This document shows, piece after piece, positions 54,961 to 63,142 of a stretch of 64,000 nt of DNA (position 1 is its first letter; every line of letters starts with the position of its first letter). The stretch is from UBA10324 sp038326325 (lineage in GTDB: Bacteria; Bacteroidota; Bacteroidia; Chitinophagales; UBA10324). The notes beneath the pieces were generated by a model. It was not told the origin of the DNA and searched no databases. It saw only the letters and a program-made list of their open reading frames with translations. Where the stretch lies: NCBI GenBank assembly GCA_038326325.1, contig JBBQJW010000007.1, positions 62,001-126,000 of the forward strand, in the 5' to 3' direction. A program made the translations under genes and the position numbers.

Positions 54961-57075
54961 ATGGCAGGTCAGTACAATTTACTCGAAACACCTATTGAAT
55001 ATCTGAAAGGAGTTGGTCCGCAGCGCGCCGATTCGTTGAAGAAAGAGTTGGAAGTTTTCACTTTCGGCGACATACTCATGCACATGCCTTTCAGGTATGT
55101 TGACCGCACAAAAATTTATAAAGTGCGTGAAGTGAATCCACTTTCCCAATATGTTCAACTGAAAGGAATTCTGAAAGACATTGATGTGGCGGGTGAAGGC
55201 GCTAAAAAAAGAATGATTGCAAATCTAAAAGATGATTCAGGCATCATTGAACTCGTGTGGTTTGCAGGTGTGAAGTGGATGAAAGAAAATCTGAAAGAAG
55301 GAAAAGAATATATCGTGTTCGGTAAGCCGACTGTGTTTGGAAAAAAATTAAACATCGTTCACCCTGATATTTCATTGGCTGAAGATGAAATCAATTCGCT
55401 TGCTGGAATTCTTCAACCTATTTATCCTTCAACAGAAAAACTAAAAGCAAAAGGACTTGACAGCAAAGGGATTTCAAAACTCACCCGACAATTATTTCAG
55501 CAAGTCTCTAAATCAGACCTTCCTGAAGTACTTCCTAAAAATTTAATTGATAAATATCGTTTGCCTTTGCGCTACGAATCTTTTCAGCAGGTACATTTTC
55601 CTACAAATGAATATGAATTAGAACGAGCGCGACAGCGATTGAAGTTTGAAGAATTATTTTTCATTCAACTGAAACTGTTACAGGTAAAAATCGGAAGGCG
55701 GGAAAGTTCTGTTGGTTTTATTTTCAATAAAGTTGGAGATTTTTTCAATCGCTTTTATAAAGAGAAATTGCCATACACGCTTACCGATGCACAGAAAAGA
55801 GTGATAAAAGAAATAAGAACCGATTTGGTTTCAGGCAAACAAATGAACCGACTGTTACAGGGCGATGTGGGAAGTGGAAAAACGGTTGTTGCGCTAAGTA
55901 TTATTCTTCTGGCATTAGATAACGAAATGCAATCTTGCTTCATGGTGCCAACTGAAATCCTCGCACAACAACATTTTCAATCGATAAAAGAATTAGTTGA
56001 AGGATTAGGAATAAATATTTCTCTACTCACAGGTTCAACAAAAACAAAGGAGCGAAAAAAAATTCACGGAGGAATTTTATCGGGAGAAATCCATTTACTC
56101 ATCGGCACTCATTCGTTAATTGAAGATACAGTTCAATTCAAAAACCTTGGACTCGTCGTGATTGACGAGCAACATCGTTTCGGTGTTGAACAGCGTGGAA
56201 AAATGTGGACGAAGAATTCAAATCCACCACACATTTTAGTGATGACTGCCACTCCGATTCCGCGCACCCTCGCTATGACTTTGTACGGCGACCTTGATGT
56301 ATCAGTCATTGATGAACTTCCTCCCGGTAGAAAACCAATCAAGACCGTTCATTATGACGACAGCGCCCGCATGAGAGTTTTCGGTTTCATGCGCGAACAG
56401 ATTATGAAAGACCGACAGATTTATGTCGTGTATCCACTCATTGATGAATCGGAGAAATTAGATTACAAAGATTTGATGGATGGTTTCGAAAGCGTCTCGC
56501 GCGAATTTCCATTACCGCAATTTTGCGTGAGCATCGTTCATGGTAGAATGAAAAGCGACGACCGTGATTTTGAAATGCGTCGTTTTCAAAATCGCGAAAC
56601 ACAGATAATGGTGGCGACCACGGTGATTGAAGTCGGGGTAAATATTCCGAACGCAAGTGTGATGGTGATAGAAAGCGCTGAGCGATTTGGTTTATCGCAA
56701 CTGCATCAACTGCGCGGAAGAGTGGGTCGCGGTGCCGACCAATCATATTGCATATTGATGACTGGACGAAAATTAAATCCGGTTTCAAAAAAGCGAATGC
56801 AAACAATGGTGGAAACAAACGACGGATTTAAAATTGCCGAAGTTGATTTAGAATTGCGTGGCCCTGGTGATATGGAAGGAACACAACAAAGCGGAGTTTT
56901 GAATTTGCGCATTGCAGATTTAGTGCACGATCAGAAAATATTATTAGCTGCAAGAAAGGAAGCGGAAATTATTTTAGAAAAAGATGCGGGACTTGAATTA
57001 CCTGAACACAATTCACTCGCTACTTTTTTAATGCACCAACAACAACGCAAAGGTGGGTGGAGCAAAATTTCGTAA
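54961..57075 (+). CDS. recG: ATP-dependent DNA helicase RecG
   Basis: Remodels stalled forks and branch points. N-terminal wedge/OB domain (ETPIEYLKGVGPQRADSLKKEL, FTFGDILMHMPFRYVDR), Walker A in LLQGDVGSGKTVVALSI, the DExH box as VIDEQHRFGVEQR, motif III MTATPIPRTLAMTLYGD, motif V/VI in ATTVIEVGVNIPNASVMVIESAERFGLSQLHQLRGRVGRG, and the C-terminal RecG tail. 704 aa, normal. The ATG at 54961 is used; a TTG is immediately before. Two TGTTACA sites in this gene fall in the L-L-Q frame (LKLLQVK and RLLQGD). Confidence 0.97.
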   Translation: MAGQYNLLETPIEYLKGVGPQRADSLKKELEVFTFGDILMHMPFRYVDRTKIYKVREVNPLSQYVQLKGILKDIDVAGEGAKKRMIANLKDDSGIIELVWFAGVKWMKENLKEGKEYIVFGKPTVFGKKLNIVHPDISLAEDEINSLAGILQPIYPSTEKLKAKGLDSKGISKLTRQLFQQVSKSDLPEVLPKNLIDKYRLPLRYESFQQVHFPTNEYELERARQRLKFEELFFIQLKLLQVKIGRRESSVGFIFNKVGDFFNRFYKEKLPYTLTDAQKRVIKEIRTDLVSGKQMNRLLQGDVGSGKTVVALSIILLALDNEMQSCFMVPTEILAQQHFQSIKELVEGLGINISLLTGSTKTKERKKIHGGILSGEIHLLIGTHSLIEDTVQFKNLGLVVIDEQHRFGVEQRGKMWTKNSNPPHILVMTATPIPRTLAMTLYGDLDVSVIDELPPGRKPIKTVHYDDSARMRVFGFMREQIMKDRQIYVVYPLIDESEKLDYKDLMDGFESVSREFPLPQFCVSIVHGRMKSDDRDFEMRRFQNRETQIMVATTVIEVGVNIPNASVMVIESAERFGLSQLHQLRGRVGRGADQSYCILMTGRKLNPVSKKRMQTMVETNDGFKIAEVDLELRGPGDMEGTQQSGVLNLRIADLVHDQKILLAARKEAEIILEKDAGLELPEHNSLATFLMHQQQRKGGWSKIS

Positions 57076-57095
57076 ACTGTTACAGCACTATATTT

Positions 57096-57287
57096 TTAAT
57101 TCTTCTGCTTCTTCATATTCTTCGGCCAGAGTGGTTTTCCTTTTTGCGAAGAACCACTTGTACCTGTAACAGCACCATTCATATAAGCAGGGCAAGTTGT
57201 TTTCGGGCTGCAGGAAATAAATTCTGCACTTACGAAAAGCAGGCAGAGCATCCAGAAAATTGTTCGTTGTTTTTTTATTCTGATCAT
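57096..57287 (-). CDS. Small lipoprotein of unknown function
   Basis: 63 aa: signal with lipobox (FVSAEFISC), then SPKTTCPAYMNGAVTGTSG, a basic C-terminus and a second Cys. Similar tiny lipoproteins with a CPAY motif occur in Bacteroidota, though none is named. The opposite-strand frame across it is not credible. It carries a CTGTAACAG site at 57164-57172 in the TGTSG region. Confidence 0.6.
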   Translation of the reverse strand: MIRIKKQRTIFWMLCLLFVSAEFISCSPKTTCPAYMNGAVTGTSGSSQKGKPLWPKNMKKQKN

Positions 57288-57680
57288 GATGGATTTGTAT
57301 TTCCTGTTACGAATCTAAGCAGTAAAGTTTCGACCTGAAAAAATTTCTGTTAATAACGAATGTCTATTGTGAACTATTGCAATCAATAATAATTCCATAT
57401 ATAATTTTCCAAATCATTTTCTGTAACAGATTTAATTCCCTTGCTTCGAAACAATTGACAGAAGCGCGTTTCATTCAATTGAAAATTTTCGATTGAATGC
57501 TTTTATAAAAATAATTTCTTCAAAAAGTTCCTTTTCTATTTTAACAATTAAAAAATTATGAATCGCTGTTATCCACAGCCAGAGCGGTTTTCAGCGAATT
57601 AATTTTCGAATATCATTTGGAAATATCCGAAGCACCTCTAACTTTATAGAGTGTTCTAAACCATTTAAAATTTTTAAACC
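57288..57680. other. 393-bp intergenic region upstream of the second HU gene
   Basis: Holds a CTGTAACAG site (57421-57429) and one exact DnaA box, TTATCCACA at 57569-57577. It is AT-rich with no gene. One DnaA box alone does not make an origin; it could allow DnaA control of the HU gene that follows. Confidence 0.5.
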
Positions 57681-57953
57681 ATGAACAAAGGAGATTTAAT
57701 CAACAAGATCAGCGCAGAAGCGAAGATCAACAAGACACAAGCCGGTGCTGCATTGAATGCATTTATCGGTACCACAATGAATTCATTAAAGAAAGGTGAC
57801 AAGCTCACGCTCGTTGGCTTCGGCACTTTCTCGGTGAACAAACGCTCTGCTCGCATTGGGCGCAATCCGCAAACCGGAAAGGCAATTAAAATTGCAGCGA
57901 AAAAAGTGGTGAAGTTTAAAGCCGGAAAAGAGTTCGCAACCAAAGTGAGATAA
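57681..57953 (+). CDS. hup: HU DNA-binding protein
   Basis: 90 aa, MNKGDLINKISAEAKINKTQAGAALNAFIGTTMNSLKKGDKLTLVGFGTFSVNKRSARIGRNPQTGKAIKIAAKKVVKFKAGKEF: a canonical HU with the conserved GFGTF, R-x-G-RNPQTG arm with its intercalating Pro, and KFKAGK end. It coats and bends DNA as a dimer and is the main nucleoid protein candidate here. Its codon use is of a highly expressed gene. A terminator follows. Confidence 0.98.
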   Translation: MNKGDLINKISAEAKINKTQAGAALNAFIGTTMNSLKKGDKLTLVGFGTFSVNKRSARIGRNPQTGKAIKIAAKKVVKFKAGKEFATKVR

Positions 57954-57980
57954 TAATAACCAAACCAAAACCAATGGAAG

Positions 57981-58009
57981 GAAGCAAGGCACATCGTCTT
58001 GCTTCTTTT
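57981..58009 (+). terminator. Rho-independent terminator after HU
   Basis: 8-bp stem GAAGCAAG/CTTGCTTC (57981-57988, 57998-58005), 9-nt loop, then TTTT. Confidence 0.75.
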
Positions 58010-58062
58010 CATTTAAGCCAAACAGAATTTGTAATACACTTTTTTTAGTATCTAATTTCAAT

Positions 58063-58070
58063 TAGGTTTG
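58063..58070 (+). promoter_or_regulatory. Putative -7 box of the THX gene
   Basis: TAGGTTTG matches TAnnTTTG exactly and ends 34 nt before the THX ATG. No -33 TTG is found at a usual distance. Confidence 0.35.
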
Positions 58071-58104
58071 CGCACCAATAAAAAAAATAACAAAAACAAA
58101 AACT

Positions 58105-58290
58105 ATGGGAAGAGGAGATAAAAGAACAGCAAAAGGCAAGCGCTTCAAAGGTTCTTACGGCATTGCACGCAAACAACGCGCAGCAAAAAAAACAGCTGTA
58201 AAATCAGCTGCAGTGGCTGAACCAAAAGTTGCAGCAGCGCCAAAGAAAGTTGCGGCTAAAAAAGCAGCGCCAAAAAAGAAAGCAGAATAA
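58105..58290 (+). CDS. 30S ribosomal protein THX-like, with Ala/Lys tail
   Basis: 61 aa. The first 26 residues, MGRGDKRTAKGKRFKGSYGIARKQR, match bTHX (Thx), a small 30S subunit protein at the head of the ribosome. The rest is a low-complexity tail of A, K, P and V (KVAAKKAAPKKKAE), as in many Bacteroidota copies. The tail is likely to bind rRNA or stay disordered. A strong terminator follows. Confidence 0.92.
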   Translation: MGRGDKRTAKGKRFKGSYGIARKQRAAKKTAVKSAAVAEPKVAAAPKKVAAKKAAPKKKAE

Positions 58291-58310
58291 TTTTTTCAGA
58301 AACAAATAAC

Positions 58311-58344
58311 AAAACCCTGATTCAACTATGAGTCGGGGTTTTTT
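58311..58344 (+). terminator. Rho-independent terminator after THX
   Basis: A 13-pair stem including G-T pairs (AAAACCC...GGGGTTTT core) with a 6-nt loop and six T. It is followed at once by the convergent pdxH stop at 58349, so it may serve both strands. Confidence 0.8.
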
Positions 58345-58348
58345 AGTT

Positions 58349-58999
58349 TCAGGGTGAAAGTCTTTCTATCTCCCACTTGGTTTTTCCGTGATGGGTGTAA
58401 CGGAGGCGGTCGTGAAGGCGCGAGGTTCTGCCTTGCCAGAATTCTATCACATGCGGAATCACTTTATAGCCGCCCCACTTTTCCGGTTTAGGAATTTCTT
58501 TTCCCTCATATTTTTTATCAAGTTCAGTATATTTTTTATCAATCTCTTCGCGGTTTTTTAAAACAGAAGATTGAGCAGATGATAAAGCGCCGAGTTGACT
58601 TGCGCGCGGACGGGAATGGAAATACTCTTCTGATTCCTTCTTCGTAATTTTTTCTACTCGTCCTTCAACACGAACCTGTCGCTGCATTTCTTTCCAGAAA
58701 AAAACCATGGAAGCATAAGGATTCCAGGTGAGTTCTTTTCCTTTTCTGCTTTCATAATTAGTGAAAAAAATAAATGCATCGTGTTCCACTCCTTTCAGCA
58801 ACATCACTCTTGCCGATGGTTTGAAGTCAACCATTGTGGTGGCAAGTATAAATGCATTGGGCTCCGGAACTTTTGCTGTTACAGCTTCATCAAACCATTT
58901 CTGAAACTGGATGATTGGATTTTTATCAATCGTTGTTTCCAACAATTCTCCTTTCGAATAATCTTCTCTTAAGTCTTGAATTTTTTTTGAATCACTCAT
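58349..58999 (-). CDS. pdxH: Pyridoxamine 5'-phosphate oxidase
   Basis: Makes pyridoxal 5'-phosphate with FMN and O2. 216 aa: DLREDYSKGELLE, NAFILATTMVDFKPSARVMLLKGVEHDAFIFFTNYESRKGKEL, FFWKEMQRQVRVEGRVEKI, EEYFHSRPRASQLGALSSAQSSVL, WGGYKVIPHVIEFWQGRTSRLHDR at the C-terminus. All the FMN- and substrate-binding segments of PdxH are intact. The gene supplies the cofactor used by the aminotransferase at 26.3 kb and others. Promoter box next to the start (59009-59016). Confidence 0.97.
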   Translation of the reverse strand: MSDSKKIQDLREDYSKGELLETTIDKNPIIQFQKWFDEAVTAKVPEPNAFILATTMVDFKPSARVMLLKGVEHDAFIFFTNYESRKGKELTWNPYASMVFFWKEMQRQVRVEGRVEKITKKESEEYFHSRPRASQLGALSSAQSSVLKNREEIDKKYTELDKKYEGKEIPKPEKWGGYKVIPHVIEFWQGRTSRLHDRLRYTHHGKTKWEIERLSP

Positions 59000-59008
59000 T
59001 CTAAAATG

Positions 59009-59016
59009 CGAAAGTA
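59009..59016 (-). promoter_or_regulatory. Putative -7 box of pdxH
   Basis: Minus strand TACTTTCG, one base off TAnnTTTG, ending 9 nt before the ATG at 58999, so any leader would be only a few bases. Confidence 0.38.
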
Positions 59017-59133
59017 AAAATGAAATGCAATGGAACGCAGATTTTCATTATGGTCATGATTAGTTATGATTCAGTTTCAAATTGTTTTGATCATAATAAA
59101 TCTTAAAGATCAGCTCAATCAGCATTCTACCCT

Positions 59134-61992
59134 TCAATGTGCATCCAACCAGTTCACTCCCATACCAACACCTACTTCAATGGGAACATTGAGTTCGATG
59201 GCGTGTATCATTTTTTCTTTGATGATGGGGATGATGGCGTCCACTTCTGATTTGTGTGCGTCGAAAACCAATTCGTCGTGCACCTGCAAAGTCATTTTCG
59301 ATTTGAAATTTTGTTTGCGAAATTCTTTCTGAATATTAATCATCGCCACTTTAATCATGTCGGCGGCGGAACCCTGTATGGGCGCGTTGATGGCGTTTCG
59401 CTCGGCGAACCCGCGCACGGTTTGGTTGGCGGAGTTGATGTCGCGCAGTTTTCTTCTTCTTCCTAAAACAGTTTGTACGAATCCGTGCTCGCGCGCGAAC
59501 TGAATGTTGTCGTTCATGAGTTGGCGCACACCCGGAAAATTTTTGTTGTAGTTATCAATAATTTCTTTCGCCTCGGTGCGCGAGATGCGGAGTGTTTGCG
59601 AAAGACCGAAAGCGGTTTGCCCGTAAGCGATGCCGAAGTTCACGGCTTTCGCCTTGCCACGCATGTCGCGTGTAACACTCGCAAGTTCGACACCAAAAAC
59701 TTGTGATGCAGTTGCAGAGTGAATGTCGTGTCCTTCTTCAAATGCCTTGAGCATGTTGATGTCGCGACTAAGACCTGCGATGATGCGCAATTCTATTTGC
59801 GAATAATCGGCGGAGAGAATTACATATTCAGCATTGCGCGGAATAAACGCTTTGCGAATTTCTCTTCCGCGTTCGGTTCTGATTGGAATGTTTTGAAAGT
59901 TCGGGTCAGTGCTGCTGAGGCGACCCGTCGCAGCCACCGCTTGATTGAATGAAGTATGAACTCTTCCGGTTTTCGGATTGATGAGTTGAGGAATGGCGTC
60001 GACATAAGTTGATTTGAGTTTCGTGAACTCGCGATAGTCGAGCAAGTGATTGACGATGGCGTAGTCGCCGGTTATGCGCGAGAGCGTGTCTTCGTCGGTG
60101 GAGTATTGTCCGGTTTTTGTTTTTTTACTCTCGTACGGAATTTTCATTCGCTCGAATAAAACTTCGCCGAGTTGTTTTGGCGAGGCGATGTTGAAACGAA
60201 CTCCGGCGTCGGCGTAAACTTTTTCTTCGGTTTGTTTTATTTCCTCCTCTAATTTTTTCGAGTAGTCGTTCAGGAAATTTTTATCAATCGCGACTCCTTC
60301 AAATTCCATGTCGCACAACACTTCCATTACGGGCATCTCCACTTCGGTGAATAATTTTTCGAGTTCAGATTCTTTTAACCTTGGTGCGAAAATTTTTTCC
60401 AACTGAAGTGTTACATCTGCATCTTCAGCTGCGTAGTCGGAAACTTTCTGCACATCAATGTCGCGCATGCTGAGTTGCTTTTTCCCGACACCAATTAATT
60501 CTTTAATCGAAACAGGCTTGTAGTTGAGATATGTTTCGGAAAGATAATCCATGCCGTGGCGGAGGTCGGGTTCGATGAGATAGTGAGCGAGCATGGTGTC
60601 GAATAATTTCCCTTTCACTGTCATGTTGTACCACTTGAGCAACAGCATGTCGTACTTCATGTTCTGTCCGCTTTTGCCGATGTTTTCGTTTTCTAAAACA
60701 CCACGGAAATTTTCAAGAAGATTTTGCGCCGCAGTTTTTTCTGCGGGAACCGGAACATAATACGCTTCGGTTGGTTTTACGGCGAATGACAGTCCGACAA
60801 CTTCGGCGTTGTTTGCGTCCACTCCCGTGGTTTCGGTATCGAAACAAAATTCTGTTACACTTGAAAGTAACGCGAGTAATTCATTCAATTTTTTTTCATC
60901 ATCAACCAAAATGTAATTGTGTTGAGTGTCGGCGATGGTGTTAAGGTTCTTCGGAATATTTTCTTCCTCATTTCCTGATGAAGCGATTTCGTTTCCGAAT
61001 AAATCTCTTTGAGTAGTTGAAGATTTAGAACCTGCTGTAACAGTTGATGAAGAAGTCGCCTCTGATTTTTCGGAAGCGATAATTTCAGCTTTGCCAACAG
61101 AAAATTTTTCACCCAAAATTCTTTTGCCAAGAGTGCGAAATTCAAGGTCAATAAAAATTTCAGAAAGTTTTTCACGGTTGGGTTCTTCCATGTTGAAGTT
61201 ATGCTCATCCCAGTTGATTGGCACATCGAGAATGATGGTCGCGAGTTTCTTCGAGAGAATCGCTTTGTCTTTATGCTCTTCTACTTTCTCTTTCAGTTTA
61301 CCTTTTAGTTTATCGGTGTTCACCAAAAGATTTTCGATAGAGTCGAACTCCTTAATTAATTTTTTCGCTGTCACTTCACCCACACCCGGAATGCCAGGAA
61401 TATTATCGACTGCGTCACCCATCAATCCGAGAATATCTTTCACCTGATCGATCCGTTCAATTTCCCATCGCGCTTTAATTTCCTTCTCGCCGAGAATCTG
61501 TTCCGCGTTTCCGAACGCGGGTGGTTTCCAGATAAAAATATTTTCGCTCACTAACTGACCGTAATCTTTATCGGGAGTGACCATGTAAACTTTGAATCCT
61601 TTTTTCTCAGCGACTTTAGCGAGTGTTCCAATCACATCATCGGCTTCGTAACCATCACATTCAACCAACGGAATATTAAACCCGTGAATGATATCCTTGA
61701 TGTAAGGAATTGAAATAATTAAATCTTCAGGTGCTTCCTGTCGGTTCGCTTTGTAGTCGGCGAAATCGGTGTGGCGCTCGGTTGGCGCGGCAGTGTCAAA
61801 ACAAACTGCAATGTGCGATGGTTTTTCCTTCTTCAATAAATCAAGCAGCGTGTTCGTAAATCCCTGAATGGCGGAAGTGTTCATGCCTTTCGAATTAATA
61901 AGTGGATTTTTCGCGAAAGCATAATACGCGCGAAAGATGAGCGCGAATGCATCGAGCAGAAATAGTCTTTTGTCTTCAGGGTTGCCGTTCAT
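59134..61992 (-). CDS. polA: DNA polymerase I
   Basis: 952 aa with all three domains. 5'-nuclease (about residues 1-300): RLFLLDAFALIFRAYYAF, VECDGYEADDVIGTLA, GLMGDAVDNIPGIPGVGEVTAKKL. 3'-5' exonuclease (about 345-540) with FCFDTETTGVDANNAEVVGL, so proofreading residues are kept. Polymerase (about 560-952): motif A ILSADYSQIELRIIAGLS, motif B RGKAKAVNFGIAYGQTAFGLSQ and motif C LQVHDELVFDAH. A linker at about 310-345 is Ser/Thr-rich (SEATSSSTVTAGSKSSTT). It is 82 bp downstream of the AhpD-like gene on the same strand. Confidence 0.98.
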   Translation of the reverse strand: MNGNPEDKRLFLLDAFALIFRAYYAFAKNPLINSKGMNTSAIQGFTNTLLDLLKKEKPSHIAVCFDTAAPTERHTDFADYKANRQEAPEDLIISIPYIKDIIHGFNIPLVECDGYEADDVIGTLAKVAEKKGFKVYMVTPDKDYGQLVSENIFIWKPPAFGNAEQILGEKEIKARWEIERIDQVKDILGLMGDAVDNIPGIPGVGEVTAKKLIKEFDSIENLLVNTDKLKGKLKEKVEEHKDKAILSKKLATIILDVPINWDEHNFNMEEPNREKLSEIFIDLEFRTLGKRILGEKFSVGKAEIIASEKSEATSSSTVTAGSKSSTTQRDLFGNEIASSGNEEENIPKNLNTIADTQHNYILVDDEKKLNELLALLSSVTEFCFDTETTGVDANNAEVVGLSFAVKPTEAYYVPVPAEKTAAQNLLENFRGVLENENIGKSGQNMKYDMLLLKWYNMTVKGKLFDTMLAHYLIEPDLRHGMDYLSETYLNYKPVSIKELIGVGKKQLSMRDIDVQKVSDYAAEDADVTLQLEKIFAPRLKESELEKLFTEVEMPVMEVLCDMEFEGVAIDKNFLNDYSKKLEEEIKQTEEKVYADAGVRFNIASPKQLGEVLFERMKIPYESKKTKTGQYSTDEDTLSRITGDYAIVNHLLDYREFTKLKSTYVDAIPQLINPKTGRVHTSFNQAVAATGRLSSTDPNFQNIPIRTERGREIRKAFIPRNAEYVILSADYSQIELRIIAGLSRDINMLKAFEEGHDIHSATASQVFGVELASVTRDMRGKAKAVNFGIAYGQTAFGLSQTLRISRTEAKEIIDNYNKNFPGVRQLMNDNIQFAREHGFVQTVLGRRRKLRDINSANQTVRGFAERNAINAPIQGSAADMIKVAMINIQKEFRKQNFKSKMTLQVHDELVFDAHKSEVDAIIPIIKEKMIHAIELNVPIEVGVGMGVNWLDAH

Positions 61993-62073
61993 GGAGTTGT
62001 CAATTATAATTTATCAAAGGTGATTAGTGCACGGTGAATTTTTTAATGAAGCTTTATTTTGTGAAATTATTTT

Positions 62074-62427
62074 TCACTTTTCATTTGATTCATTCACCGC
62101 CTCCCAGTATTCAACTGCTCTTCGAGTGTGAGGGATTACGATAGTTCCACCGACGATATTTGCGATGGCGAACACTTCAAAAATTTCTTCCTGTGTTACA
62201 CCTTCGTCCTTGCATTTTCCGACATGATATTTTATGCAATCATCACAGCGCAAAACCATTGACGCTACTAATCCGAGCATCTCTTTTGTTTTCACATTGA
62301 GAGCGCCTTCCATGTAGGTGTTGGTGTCGAGATTGAAAAGGCGGTTGAGCACTTTATTATTCGCGCCGGTAATTTTATCATTCATGCGCGCGCGGTAATC
62401 ATCAAAATCAGTAACGAGTTTGTTCAT
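62074..62427 (-). CDS. Carboxymuconolactone decarboxylase/AhpD-like protein
   Basis: 117 aa with the AhpD core motif CDDCIKYHVGKCKDEGVTQEEIFEVFAIANIVGGTIVIPHTRRAVEYW: two Cys three residues apart (CxxC), then His four residues after the second Cys, as in alkylhydroperoxidases that use a thiol relay. It probably reduces peroxides or serves as a disulfide reductase; a decarboxylase role is not supported by context. It is followed by polA. Confidence 0.88.
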   Translation of the reverse strand: MNKLVTDFDDYRARMNDKITGANNKVLNRLFNLDTNTYMEGALNVKTKEMLGLVASMVLRCDDCIKYHVGKCKDEGVTQEEIFEVFAIANIVGGTIVIPHTRRAVEYWEAVNESNEK

Positions 62428-62545
62428 TTAATTTTTAATTTGAAGTTGAAGGTAGAGTGAAAATGTGAAAGGTAAAAAGTGAAATTCTTTCACTTGTAAT
62501 TTTTCAAATTAAATATTTTAATTCGGAGAACGCTGATAAAAATTA

Positions 62546-62583
62546 GAAAAAAAATGCCCCTGCTAAATCACTTCGGCAGGGGC
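62546..62583 (-). terminator. Rho-independent terminator downstream of the CheY-like gene
   Basis: 8-bp perfect GC-rich stem GCCCCTGC/GCAGGGGC (62556-62563, 62576-62583) with a 12-nt loop. The A-run at 62547-62554 gives a U-tract for minus-strand transcripts. Confidence 0.88.
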
Positions 62584-62657
62584 TCCTAAACACTATCCGG
62601 TTTCGAACACTAATCGATCCGGATACTTTAGAAAATATTTTATGAATCAGTTTTCAT

Positions 62658-63038
62658 TTAAATCCAGTTGAAACATTTTACCATATCATCAAACTCATTT
62701 GACTTATCGAAAAAATAATCGGCACCAAATTCTGATGATTTGTTTTTGTATTGAGGAGATGCATAATTTGTAAGCACAATAGTTATAAGCGATGGGTGAA
62801 TTCTTTTCATTTCTTTTAAAACTAAAAACCCTGTATCGCTACCTAAAAGATTAATATCTAAAATCATTACATCGGGCAAATGTTTAATACCAAATTTTAT
62901 AGCATCAGTAGCACAATCAGCTTCGGCAATCACATCAACATTTTCTAATTCCGACAACAATCCTTTTATTCTTTTTCGAATAACATCGGAGTCTTCAACA
63001 ATCATTACTTTCTTTCTCGTGATTTCTACATCCACCAT
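62658..63038 (-). CDS. Single-domain response regulator (CheY-like)
   Basis: 126 aa from the ATG at 63038 (MVDVEITRKKVMIVEDSDVIRKRIKG); the frame extends upstream without a good start. Receiver domain only: acidic pair in MIVEDSD, phospho-acceptor Asp in VMILDINLLGSDTG, Thr/Ser in IVLTNYASP, and Lys in FFDKSNEF. No output domain, so it signals by protein contact, perhaps to the histidine kinase encoded further upstream. It lies 104 bp after the NarL-type gene on the same strand. Confidence 0.9.
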   Translation of the reverse strand: MVDVEITRKKVMIVEDSDVIRKRIKGLLSELENVDVIAEADCATDAIKFGIKHLPDVMILDINLLGSDTGFLVLKEMKRIHPSLITIVLTNYASPQYKNKSSEFGADYFFDKSNEFDDMVKCFNWI

Positions 63039-63142
63039 GATTATAAATTGATGATGTAAAAATGAATTTTGAATTGCCTTTGATTGTAAGCGCTTCATTG
63101 AATTGTATGTCATATAAAATATGACATAATAAATTGTAATAT

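Noticed and set aside
57288..57680. Possible replication origin near the DnaA box
   Set aside because: Only one exact box, no cluster, no AT-rich repeat array, and no dnaA, dnaN or parAB genes close by.
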